The notes below the pieces were generated by a model that saw only the letters and a program-made list of their open reading frames with translations, was not told the DNA's origin and ran no database searches. A stretch of 10,238 bases of DNA, from positions 1-10,238 of the forward strand of contig DASWIV010000187.1 in the NCBI GenBank assembly GCA_036397475.1, read 5' to 3'. Below, one piece after another: positions 1-6,223 of the stretch; position 1 is the first letter of the stretch, and the number at the start of each line of letters is the position of its first letter. Position numbers and translations under genes: made by a program. Source of the DNA: DASWIV01 sp036397475. Lineage in GTDB: Bacteria > JAJVIF01 > JAPKYR01.

Positions 1-2
1 TT

Positions 3-413
3 CTTAATCTGGCTCGTGAAACAGGATTTCAAGTAAATAAACAACTCAAGGAACAACTAAAGAAAAGTCGACAAGATGCAATGTACGCAATATTTTATCC
101 ATATGTCTCTTTCAATGATCCCAAAATAGACAAACAGCTAGTTAGGTCAACGCTTGACAGTTGGGGTTGGTTCTGGTCTGACATTGAGTCATCTGTCATA
201 TTAATTATTGCATTACTATTTATGAGTATGAACAATAATTGGTTCTTATTTGTGTTAGCGGCAAGTTTCCAGTTAGCTCTGTTTTTCTTAATGATATTTC
301 ATTGGTTCGAATGCCGTACATACGCAATAAGGGAAGTAAAAGCAATACTAAAAGACAATGAACGAAAATGGAATGTCCAAAAATATTTCATAAAAATATG
401 CCACACGACATAA
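3..413 (+). CDS. C-terminal part of an unrecognised two-helix membrane protein (5' end outside window)
   Basis: The reading frame is open from the window edge, so the ATG at 81 is probably internal. About 136 residues are visible. The first part is charged and probably helical (LKEQLKKSRQD region). Two hydrophobic stretches follow, roughly codons 60-72 and 78-95 of the visible part (SVILIIALLF and FLFVLAASFQLALFFLMIF), consistent with a helical hairpin in the membrane, and then a basic tail. I do not recognise the family. The gene is visibly richer in A+T than the genes after it, which suggests a separate origin. The last codons and the TAA stop at 411-413 lie inside helicase fragment A, read in another frame, so the original C-terminus may have been replaced. 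Membrane topology is inferred from hydrophobicity only. Confidence 0.55.
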   Translation, partial: LNLARETGFQVNKQLKEQLKKSRQDAMYAIFYPYVSFNDPKIDKQLVRSTLDSWGWFWSDIESSVILIIALLFMSMNNNWFLFVLAASFQLALFFLMIFHWFECRTYAIREVKAILKDNERKWNVQKYFIKICHTT

Positions 414-547
414 TCGACAACCAGGAACAAAAGCTGGCCCGCCGCGGCGGGGCGGCTTCTCGATAACTCGGAGCGAGCGAAGTTTGCGGTCGGGAAACAG
501 ATAAAGAAAATCGCCCGTCCCCTGCGGCGGATCGGGTGGAGAGTGTA
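398..547 (+). pseudogene. Helicase 5' fragment, copy A (broken)
   Basis: From the ATG at 398 this encodes MPHDIIDNQEQKL, almost identical to copies B (1394) and C (3206). The family resemblance, from memory, is to the N-terminus of large helicases that begin with a phospholipase-D-like domain. The codons after KL are replaced by a G+C palindrome at 438-451, one base longer than in the other copies, so the frame shifts and stops at 465-467. The DNA then realigns (LLDNSERAKFAVG in the restored frame) up to 494. At 495-531 there is extra sequence bounded by direct repeats TCGGG (490-494 and 532-536). The final part, TCGGGTGGAGAGTGTA (532-547), is identical in copy B. It carries the GGAG that probably serves the DUF3800 gene just downstream. 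Confidence 0.6.
438..451. repeat. Perfect 14-bp G+C palindrome inside copy A
   Basis: CCCGCCGCGGCGGG is its own reverse complement. It replaces codons that are intact in copies B and C. Its left half, CCGCCGC at 439-445, is also matched in inverted orientation by GCGGCGG at 524-530. The two sites could therefore pair across the rest of the fragment. It resembles a REP-like or small palindromic insertion, but no family is identified. Confidence 0.5.
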
Positions 548-553
548 GAAAAC

Positions 554-1267
554 ATGCCGACACCGTCGTTTTGTTTTATGGATGAGTCCGGAGTTCTGGC
601 AAGTGATGTGTCACAGCCTTACTTCGCGATTGGCTTCCTGTTTGTCGACGATACGTCGGAACTTGTGGAGGCGCTTTCGCAAGTAAAGGCTGAAGCCAAA
701 GCCGGGTTGGTGGGGAAGGGGCGGGACTTTGAGTTCAAGTTCAAGAGGGTGACTTACGAGACGGTATCCATCTACGAGAAATTGATAGATATTGCCCTTT
801 CAGGGCCTGTGCGGATTGTAGTGTTCTTCCTCGACAAGACAGATCCGCGGATCGATGTTGCCCGCCACTTCAAGGGCACCTGGGAAGCTTATATCGGCTG
901 CGCGAAACTGGTGATCCGGAACAGGATGAAAAGCGGCAATAAGTGCATTGTAGTCGCTGATTATCTTCTCAGGCCGAAAGTCAGCACAAGATATTTCGAG
1001 CGGGAGGTGAGCAAGCTTGGGCAGGTGCTGAATGCGACAATGCTTGAGTCGCATGCGTCAATGCTCATTCAGGCGATCGACGTTCTCACAGGCTGCGTGA
1101 ATTATCAATTAAAGAGGAAAAGCGGGATCGTGAAGTCAAAGGGAGGCAAGGTGAAGATGAGACTGGCAAAATACCTGGCGAAGAAACTGGGCAGGACAAC
1201 TCTTGCCGAAGACTTTAAGGTGATCAGCCCTGTCAGCTTCGAGGTCTGGAAATTCAGTCCTAAATAG
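554..1267 (+). CDS. DUF3800 protein (RNase H-like fold family), first copy
   Basis: This is a 237-residue protein from the ATG at 554. An upstream GTG at 536 would add six residues, but GGAG at 538-541 is better placed as the ribosome binding site for 554. DUF3800 features are visible: an N-terminal beta strand ending in FMDESG (Asp10-Glu11) followed by PYFAIGFLF; VVADYLL with Asp136; and a C-terminal ESHASMLIQAIDVLTG block (Glu165, His167, Asp176). The scattered acidic residues fit the RNase H-like fold proposed for this family. No activity has been firmly assigned. DUF3800 genes are common in defence-rich and mobile regions, which agrees with the helicase remnants on both sides (A and B). 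A basic stretch near residues 185-205 could bind nucleic acid. The gene is a complete single-gene cassette on the plus strand. Confidence 0.8.
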   Translation: MPTPSFCFMDESGVLASDVSQPYFAIGFLFVDDTSELVEALSQVKAEAKAGLVGKGRDFEFKFKRVTYETVSIYEKLIDIALSGPVRIVVFFLDKTDPRIDVARHFKGTWEAYIGCAKLVIRNRMKSGNKCIVVADYLLRPKVSTRYFEREVSKLGQVLNATMLESHASMLIQAIDVLTGCVNYQLKRKSGIVKSKGGKVKMRLAKYLAKKLGRTTLAEDFKVISPVSFEVWKFSPK

Positions 1268-1271
1268 GAAA

Positions 1272-1301
1272 AGCGGATCATCGGCTTCGCCAACATCCGC
1301 T
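1272..1301 (+). terminator. Hairpin just after the DUF3800 stop
   Basis: AGCGGAT (1272-1278) pairs perfectly with ATCCGCT (1295-1301). A nested GGC-ttc-GCC stem (1283-1291) lies in the loop. It starts five bases after the stop codon. No T-run follows, so this is not a textbook intrinsic terminator. It may act as a weak terminator or protect the 3' end of the mRNA. Confidence 0.4.
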
Positions 1302-1393
1302 GACTTATATATACCACATGACCTGGCACCTGTCAAGCTCTGTTAAACGGTGACCGGATTGATAGATTCGCTACTCTGGGATACGATTAATTT

Positions 1394-1501
1394 ATGCCTC
1401 ACGACATAATCGACAATCAGGAACAAAAGCTAGCTGATCACATCGGACAGCTTCTCGATAATTCCGAGCGGGCAAAATTTGCTGTCGGGTGGAGAGTGTA
1501 A
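1394..1501 (+). pseudogene. Helicase 5' fragment, copy B (35-codon open frame)
   Basis: An ATG opens an intact short frame: MPHDIIDNQEQKL, then LADHIG, LLDNSERAKFAVG, ending in GWRV and TAA at 1499-1501. The first 32 residues match copy C with one change (Glu to Lys), although 15 of 96 bases differ; 14 of those differences are synonymous. The last bases, TCGGGTGGAGAGTGTA (1485-1500), match copy A rather than C and replace the helicase continuation YFFLSG. Upstream DNA shows no similarity to that of A or C, so the shared part begins at the ATG. It is most simply a truncated gene start. A real 35-residue peptide cannot be excluded, but only a weak purine-rich site (GGGA near 1378-1381) lies upstream. 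Confidence 0.6.
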
Positions 1502-1550
1502 GGGTTGACGGGAGGGCCTTTATGTGGTATATAGCAAATAGAAATTCCTG

Positions 1551-1582
1551 CCTGCCGGATCAGCTTAATTGCCTCCGGCAGG
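1551..1582. repeat. Inverted repeat, 9-bp arms
   Basis: CCTGCCGGA (1551-1559) and TCCGGCAGG (1574-1582) are perfect reverse complements around a 14-base spacer. The element lies between copy B and the NYN gene. The only in-frame start codon available to that gene, TTG at 1569, lies in the spacer just before the right arm. There is no T-run, so it is not a clear terminator. It looks like a small palindromic repeat comparable to the G+C palindromes at copies A and C. Confidence 0.5.
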
Positions 1583-2345
1583 TTATCTTTTAGGGGCACC
1601 TCAAACGAAAGAGCCACCATTAAAACGCTGTTACGCCTTCTTTGACGGGCAGAATCTCTACCATTCAGCCCGAAAGGTATTCGGATGCGCATGGCCCGAT
1701 TACGATCCCTTATTACTGTCTGCCAAAGTCTGCCGTGATAAAGACTGGAATCTCATCAAGGTTCTTTTTTACACAGGGATCCCCGACCGTCATGAGAATC
1801 CATTTTGGAACCGGTTCTGGGTAAATAAACTTGCCGCGATGGGTACAAGGGGAGTCCGCACCTATAGCCGTACTGTAAAGAATAACAGAGAGAAGGGCAT
1901 CGATCTCCGACTGGAAATCGATGTCGTGCGAATGGCGATCACGAATCAGTACGATGTCGCGCTGATATTCAGCCAGGATCAGGATTTTACTGAGGCGGTC
2001 GAGACAGTAAAGGAAATTGCCAGATTGCAGAATCGATGGATCTGGGTTGCGTCGGCATTTCCGTACAATCCCATGATTAAGCGAAGCGCGGGGATCATGG
2101 GTACTGAGATGATCAGGATCGATAAAACCCTTTACGATGCCTGTATCGATCCGGCGGAGGGTGTAGGAGGAGATTATGCTTGCCTGCGGCTCATGCATGC
2201 AGGGCACATGCAGTTAGGATTAAGAGTCTGTTTGTGCGCTAATCCATGCAACTTGCCCTCTTCCGAATCGAACTTGTTGACGATAATGTCGAAAAAAGAT
2301 GTATCACTTCGTTCGTACCTGCGAAAAACTGCATACGCAACATGA
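1569..2345 (+). CDS. NYN-domain (PIN-like) nuclease family protein with altered ends
   Basis: The core closely follows the NYN family: LKRCYAFFDGQNLY with Asp26 and Asn29, KGIDLRLEIDVVRMA with Asp112 and Asp118, and ALIFSQDQDF with Asp137 and Asp139. These acidic residues form the expected metal-binding site of PIN-like RNases, so RNA cleavage is plausible but not shown. Homologues as I remember them begin with Met a few residues before PPLKRCYAF and end soon after the YDACIDP motif. Here no ATG precedes the core: the frame opens only at TTG 1569, inside an inverted repeat and without a clear ribosome binding site. At the other end, reading continues about 55 residues past YDACIDP on DNA antisense to the convergent DUF3800 gene. 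The catalytic core looks intact, but translation start and native stop appear to be lost. Confidence 0.7.
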   Translation: MPPAGYLLGAPQTKEPPLKRCYAFFDGQNLYHSARKVFGCAWPDYDPLLLSAKVCRDKDWNLIKVLFYTGIPDRHENPFWNRFWVNKLAAMGTRGVRTYSRTVKNNREKGIDLRLEIDVVRMAITNQYDVALIFSQDQDFTEAVETVKEIARLQNRWIWVASAFPYNPMIKRSAGIMGTEMIRIDKTLYDACIDPAEGVGGDYACLRLMHAGHMQLGLRVCLCANPCNLPSSESNLLTIMSKKDVSLRSYLRKTAYAT

Positions 2346-2920
2346 TCGGCAAGCTGGACAAGCCTCGATGCCTTCGAATCTACGAATAGTGGAACCTCCG
2401 CTATATTTTTGAGCTGGTGCCATCGGGTTCCTGTTGAGCGGAATCTATGAGCCAGACTCTGAAGACTATTTTCGTAGGAACTTTTATCTAGAATGAGAAG
2501 ACCTCTCTGATTACTACCTGAGTTATATAATCGAGCCAGTTGCATATCGAAACGGCTACACAGGTCCTCGAAAGCATTTTCCATGGGGTCTTCGGTTGGA
2601 CATGAAGCCTTATGGATAGCACAGGCGAATGCGTGTGTGCTCTTATGTGCGGATGCAAGAACTCCTAACACTTCCTTGATGACTTTTCGACTTTCACTCT
2701 TTCCCAACCCACTCCATGGAGTAGACTTGGCCGAGTACATTACGGAAGCATGAAACTCAACTACAGATGGATCGGATGGATGAATTCTAGAAGCAATGGA
2801 ATCAAGGGCCTGAGCAATATAATGAATTTGGCGTTCAAAAACCGATATTCCAGCAAGAACAAGGTAATCCTCATCCCTGTTTCGTACCGATCCAGAATCA
2901 TCTAGATACAGAAGATGCAT
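2174..2920 (-). CDS. DUF3800 protein, second copy, with C-terminal cysteine cluster
   Basis: This is a 248-residue protein starting at ATG 2920, with AGGAGG (2928-2933) seven bases upstream. It begins LLYLDDSG (Asp7-Asp8), the usual DUF3800 opening. It also has GLLILDKS (Asp145), PLFVDSKASRLVQLADHVAY (Asp181, Asp192) and the ending HGLAH ... CMCPACMSR with Cys237, Cys239 and Cys242. The HGL/His plus Cys-x-Cys-x-x-Cys tail belongs to a DUF3800 subgroup and could bind zinc. It differs clearly from the DUF3800 at 554, so this is not a recent duplication. It is convergent with the NYN gene, whose extended frame overlaps it by 172 bases. The enzymatic role is unknown; the family is predicted to have an RNase H-like fold. 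A good promoter lies at 3004-3034. Confidence 0.85.
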   Translation of the reverse strand: MHLLYLDDSGSVRNRDEDYLVLAGISVFERQIHYIAQALDSIASRIHPSDPSVVEFHASVMYSAKSTPWSGLGKSESRKVIKEVLGVLASAHKSTHAFACAIHKASCPTEDPMENAFEDLCSRFDMQLARLYNSGSNQRGLLILDKSSYENSLQSLAHRFRSTGTRWHQLKNIAEVPLFVDSKASRLVQLADHVAYAVFRRYERSDTSFFDIIVNKFDSEEGKLHGLAHKQTLNPNCMCPACMSRRQA

Positions 2921-3003
2921 CTATGATCCTCCTAAAATAAAAAATGCAGCCGGGTGGATATAATCCGTCGAACCGCGAAAACGCAGCTCTCCCAACCGCA
3001 ATA

Positions 3004-3034
3004 ATTATTTACCACAATAACTCCATTTTGTCAA
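3004..3034 (-). promoter_or_regulatory. Sigma-70 promoter candidate for the minus-strand DUF3800 gene
   Basis: On the minus strand a perfect TTGACA (3034-3029) is followed by either TAAATA (3011-3006) at 17 bases or AATAAT (3009-3004) at 19 bases. Transcription would start near 2998, leaving a leader of about 75 bases before the ATG at 2920. The region is A+T-rich, unlike the cassettes. Confidence 0.55.
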
Positions 3035-3081
3035 GTATACTTATCAAATACCCTAAATTTTGGCAATTATGTAAAGCCCAT

Positions 3082-3096
3082 AAGACAAAATGTCTT
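3082..3096. repeat. Small palindrome in the 2921-3205 intergenic region
   Basis: AAGACA-aaa-TGTCTT is a perfect 6-bp inverted repeat with a 3-base centre. It lies between the promoter of the minus-strand DUF3800 gene and copy C. It could be an operator for a regulator, but no regulator gene is present in this part of the window. A short inverted repeat like this can also occur by chance in A+T-rich DNA. Confidence 0.25.
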
Positions 3097-3205
3097 GGAC
3101 CTGAAATATCTTAAATTAAATGAGTAACTCGTAAGAAACAAAGTCTGTCACAATAATGTAGCCAACTGATTTGTATTCAGGTAACATAGAGCCATAGGGA
3201 AACTC

Positions 3206-3409
3206 ATGCCACACGACATAATAGACAACCAGAAACAGAAGCTCGCTGACCATATCGGACAGCTTCTCGATAACTCCGAACGTGCGAAATTCGCGGTCGG
3301 ATATTTCTTCCTGTCCGGATTCAAGGCAATCAAGGATAATCTGGACAATGTCGGAGAGTTAAGGATGCTTATCGGCTCGACCTCGAACCGCGCGACGCGG
3401 TTTGGCTAG
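3206..3409 (+). pseudogene. Helicase 5' fragment, copy C (longest, 67 codons)
   Basis: The ATG at 3206 is preceded by AGGGA (3196-3200). The frame encodes MPHDIIDNQKQKL, LLDNSERAKFAVG, YFFLSGFKAI and LRMLIGSTSNRAT, then ends RFG and TAG. This is the opening of a phospholipase-D-like domain as found at the N-terminus of some helicases of roughly a thousand residues; the whole catalytic domain and helicase are missing. Homology appears to end at NRAT, exactly where a perfect hairpin (3386-3402) begins. The next gene, the PerR homologue, starts 51 bases later. C is the only copy that shows how the gene continues past AVG, so it identifies A and B as truncated. It is probably not a functional protein. 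Confidence 0.6.
3386..3402. repeat. Perfect hairpin at the end of copy C
   Basis: AACCGCG (3386-3392), cga, CGCGGTT (3396-3402) form a 7-bp stem with a 3-base loop. It overlaps the last helicase-like codons of copy C and marks the boundary to the conserved perR-katG region. GGCTAGCC, another palindrome, follows a few bases later. No T-run is present. Confidence 0.45.
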
Positions 3410-3460
3410 CCAGACCCTTTCATATGAGACAGGATTTGCATAACTTTACTAACTATAAAA

Positions 3461-3874
3461 GTGGACCAATCTTCAGGGGCAGGTCAATCCGGCGCGAAAC
3501 TTACCCATCAGCGGCTCGAGATTTTCAGGGAAATCGCACGGACAGGCGACCATCCGGACGCGCCGACCGGTTACAAACGCGTGCGCAGGCGCATGCCCAC
3601 GGTCTCGCAGGACACTGTCTACAGTACGCTCTGGTGGCTCGAGGAAATCGGTTTGATCAAAACACTTGGAACACCCAGGGACAGAACGCGGTTCGATGCG
3701 AACCTTATGCATCATCATCATTTTGTATGCACCCGTTGCGGGATGATCGAGGATTTTGAAAGCGGTGAAATCGACCGTATCAAACTTCCGGATTCTGTGC
3801 ACTCCATTGGATGGGCTGAATTCACTCAGGTTGAAATTAAGGGCGTCTGCCTTAAACGCGCCGGGAAAAAGTGA
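3461..3874 (+). CDS. perR: PerR/Fur-family peroxide-responsive repressor
   Basis: This 137-residue protein is the usual length for the family, with a GTG start and no strong ribosome binding site. An earlier in-frame start was not seen. The N-terminal winged helix is recognisable (LTHQRLEIF, then RMPTVSQDTVYSTLWWLEEIGLI). Aligning by eye with Bacillus PerR, all five regulatory-metal ligands are present: His31, Asp79, His85, His87 and Asp98. Asp rather than Glu at the last position is typical of PerR. The structural zinc site has Cys90, Cys93 and Cys130, but the fourth Cys is Arg133 (GVCLKR). PerR normally represses peroxide-defence genes with Fe or Mn and is inactivated by H2O2 through His oxidation. 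The downstream katG, same strand, 108 bases away, is the obvious target. No convincing PerR box could be picked out by eye. Confidence 0.85.
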   Translation: MDQSSGAGQSGAKLTHQRLEIFREIARTGDHPDAPTGYKRVRRRMPTVSQDTVYSTLWWLEEIGLIKTLGTPRDRTRFDANLMHHHHFVCTRCGMIEDFESGEIDRIKLPDSVHSIGWAEFTQVEIKGVCLKRAGKK

Positions 3875-3982
3875 CGATATTTTTTCTAAAGAAATTAATG
3901 AAATAACTATATAGATTGGCACCGTGACGCTATACTCATGGCGATTGGTGCGAAGTTCGAAGTAAGAGAAGGAGACGACATC

Positions 3983-6169
3983 ATGACTGACGAAATGAAG
4001 TGCCCCGTGCACAGCAATCCCACTGCCGGCGGCGGTACTGTGAACCGGGACTGGTGGCCCAAGCAGGTCAACCTCAGAATTCTTCATCAACACTCTAACA
4101 AAAGCAATCCCATGGGGGAGAAATTTAATTACGCCGAGGAATTCAAGAAGCTCGATTACGATGCTTTGAAGAAAGACCTCTACAACCTCATGACCGATTC
4201 GCAGGACTGGTGGCCTGCGGACTACGGCCACTACGGCGGACTTTTCATCCGTATGGCGTGGCATGCAGCGGGCACGTACCGTACCGGTGACGGTCGCGGC
4301 GGCGCGGGAACCGGAAACCAGCGTCTTGCGCCACTGAACAGCTGGCCGGACAACGGCAACCTCGACAAGGCTCGTCGGCTTTTATGGCCGATCAAGCAGA
4401 AGTACGGCAAAAAGATCTCGTGGGCAGACCTTCTTATTCTCGCGGGTAACGTAGCGCTTGAGTCGATGGGATTCAAGACTTTCGGCTTCGGCGGCGGACG
4501 TGCGGATATCTGGGAGCCAGAAGAAGATATTTACTGGGGCAGCGAGGATGAATGGCTCGGCGACAAACGATACAGCGGCGACAGGGACCTTGAAAATCCG
4601 CTCGCGGCGGTACAGATGGGACTCATCTATGTTAACCCGGAAGGGCCGAACGGAGTACCGGACGCTGTCGCGTCGGGACGCGATGTCCGTGAAACTTTCG
4701 CGCGCATGGCTATGAACGACGAAGAGACTGTCGCGCTTACGGCAGGCGGACATACTTTCGGCAAAGCCCACGGCGCTGGCGATCCAGCCCTTGTGGGTGC
4801 AGAACCCGAAGGCGCGGGCATTGAAGAACAGGGCCTTGGCTGGAAGAACAGCTACGGCTCAGGCAAGGGCGATGACACGATCACGAGCGGACTAGAAGGG
4901 TCATGGACCTCGAATCCCACTAAATGGGACCACGGATATTTTGACCTCCTGTTCAAATATGACTGGAATGTTGTTAAAAGTCCGGCCGGAGCGTGGCAGT
5001 GGGTCCCGGTTAATCCCGATGAAAAGGATCTCGCGCCAGCCGCTCACGATCCGTCTAAAAAAGTTACTACCATCATGACAACGGCGGACATGTCGATGAG
5101 AATGGATCCGATCTATAACAAGATCTCGAAGCGGTTCCATGAAAATCCTGAGGAGTTCGCCGATGCGTTCGCGCGTGCGTGGTTCAAACTCACCCACCGC
5201 GATATGGGTCCGAAAGCGCGTTATCTCGGTCCCGAAGTTCCCGATGAAGACCTCATCTGGCAGGATCCGATTCCGGCAGTCGATCATGACCTGGTCGATG
5301 ATAAGGATATCGCGATCCTCAAGGACAAAATTCTCGCGTCGGGCTTATCTGTTTCTCAGTTAGTCTCGGCCGCGTGGGCGTCGGCATCGACATTCAGAGG
5401 TTCCGACTATCGCGGTGGCGCTAACGGGGCACGTGTCAGTCTTGAGCCGCAGAAGAACTGGGAAGTCAACCAGCCGGCACTATTAACCGACGTACTTCAG
5501 ACACTCGAGGGAATCCGGAAGGAATTCAACGACGCGCAGTCCGGCGGTAAGAAAGTTTCGCTTGCCGATGTGATCGTCCTTGGCGGATGCGCGGGTGTCG
5601 AAAAAGCGGCGAAAGATGCCGGTTACGATGTCTCTGTTCCATTCACACCGGGACGCATGGACGCGTCGCAGGATCAGACCGATCCTGACTCATTCGCTCC
5701 ACTGGAACCCGCAGCGGACGGATTCCGTAATTACGAGAAGAAAAAGTACGCTGTCACGGCGGAAGAGATGCTTATCGATAAAGCGCAGCTTATGACACTG
5801 ACCGCACCCGAGATGACGGTTCTCATCGGCGGTATGCGTGTACTGAACACCAACTACGGTCAGACGCAGTACGGCGTATTCACAGATAAGCCCGGAACAC
5901 TCACAAATGATTTCTTCGTGAATCTGCTCGACATGGACACCGAATGGAAGGCGGTATCGGAAGACGAAGATCTGTTCGAGGGACATGATCGCGCGTCGGG
6001 CGAACTCAAGTGGACCGGCACACGTGTCGACCTCATTTTCGGTTCGAACTCACAGCTACGGGCGATCGCGGAAGTTTACGGTTGTGGAGATTCACAGGAG
6101 AAGTTCGTGAATGATTTTGTGAAGGCGTGGAACAAGGTCATGAATCTGGACCGCTACGATCTCAACTGA
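3983..6169 (+). CDS. katG: Catalase-peroxidase KatG
   Basis: This is a bifunctional haem enzyme removing H2O2, 728 residues, full length for the family. ATG 3983 is chosen because AAGGAG (3969-3974) lies eight bases before it; an ATG at 3938 would add 15 atypical residues. Distal pocket: Arg90, Trp93 and His94 in IRMAWHAAGTY. Trp93, Tyr216 (LIYVNPEGP) and Met242 (FARMAMND) are the three residues of the crosslinked Met-Tyr-Trp cofactor required for catalase activity. Proximal His257 is in GGHTFGKAHG, with the partner Trp in WTSNPTKW and Asp in TTADMSMRMDP. The Arg of ARYLGP corresponds to the mobile switch arginine. The second, haem-free peroxidase-like domain (ILASGLSVSQLVSAAWAS onward) is present. 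There is no signal peptide, so it is cytoplasmic. It probably belongs to the PerR regulon through the gene just upstream. Confidence 0.97.
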   Translation: MTDEMKCPVHSNPTAGGGTVNRDWWPKQVNLRILHQHSNKSNPMGEKFNYAEEFKKLDYDALKKDLYNLMTDSQDWWPADYGHYGGLFIRMAWHAAGTYRTGDGRGGAGTGNQRLAPLNSWPDNGNLDKARRLLWPIKQKYGKKISWADLLILAGNVALESMGFKTFGFGGGRADIWEPEEDIYWGSEDEWLGDKRYSGDRDLENPLAAVQMGLIYVNPEGPNGVPDAVASGRDVRETFARMAMNDEETVALTAGGHTFGKAHGAGDPALVGAEPEGAGIEEQGLGWKNSYGSGKGDDTITSGLEGSWTSNPTKWDHGYFDLLFKYDWNVVKSPAGAWQWVPVNPDEKDLAPAAHDPSKKVTTIMTTADMSMRMDPIYNKISKRFHENPEEFADAFARAWFKLTHRDMGPKARYLGPEVPDEDLIWQDPIPAVDHDLVDDKDIAILKDKILASGLSVSQLVSAAWASASTFRGSDYRGGANGARVSLEPQKNWEVNQPALLTDVLQTLEGIRKEFNDAQSGGKKVSLADVIVLGGCAGVEKAAKDAGYDVSVPFTPGRMDASQDQTDPDSFAPLEPAADGFRNYEKKKYAVTAEEMLIDKAQLMTLTAPEMTVLIGGMRVLNTNYGQTQYGVFTDKPGTLTNDFFVNLLDMDTEWKAVSEDEDLFEGHDRASGELKWTGTRVDLIFGSNSQLRAIAEVYGCGDSQEKFVNDFVKAWNKVMNLDRYDLN

Positions 6170-6194
6170 TCAAAGAATTAAAATTGCAATTAAA

Positions 6195-6223
6195 GGCGGC
6201 GTTTCTGAAACGCCGCTTTTTTT
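6195..6223 (+). terminator. Intrinsic terminator of katG
   Basis: GCGGCGTTT (6196-6204) and AAACGCCGC (6208-6216) form a perfect 9-bp stem with a 3-base loop, followed by seven T residues (6217-6223). It begins 25 bases after the katG stop. The T-run overlaps the TAA stop of the convergent lipoprotein gene, and a weaker T-rich stretch on the other side means it may serve both strands. Confidence 0.92.

Noticed and set aside
1323..1339. CTGGCAC-N5-AAGC before copy B as a sigma-54 promoter
   Set aside because: Spacing is right, but the -12 element has AA instead of TT and only a gene fragment lies downstream.
1306..1533. 12-bp inverted repeat TATATACCACAT / ATGTGGTATATA flanking copy B
   Set aside because: Matches of this length are expected a few times by chance in a 10-kb window, and no other feature supports terminal repeats of an element.
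2153..2168. GGAGGGTGTAGG resembling the A/B junction GGAGAGTGTA
   Set aside because: The match is short and purine-rich and has no helicase homology beside it.
3443..3460. A+T-rich sequence before perR as a PerR box or promoter
   Set aside because: Only the outer TTA and TAA bases match a PerR box, and the TTGCAT/TATAAA pair is just 12 bases apart.
3424..3759. Open frame overlapping the start of perR in another phase
   Set aside because: Its codons are the shadow of the clearly recognisable PerR sequence, and it has no family resemblance.
3916..3930. Sigma-54-like TTGGCAC ... GC before katG
   Set aside because: GG and GC are nine bases apart instead of ten and the TT of the -12 box is missing.
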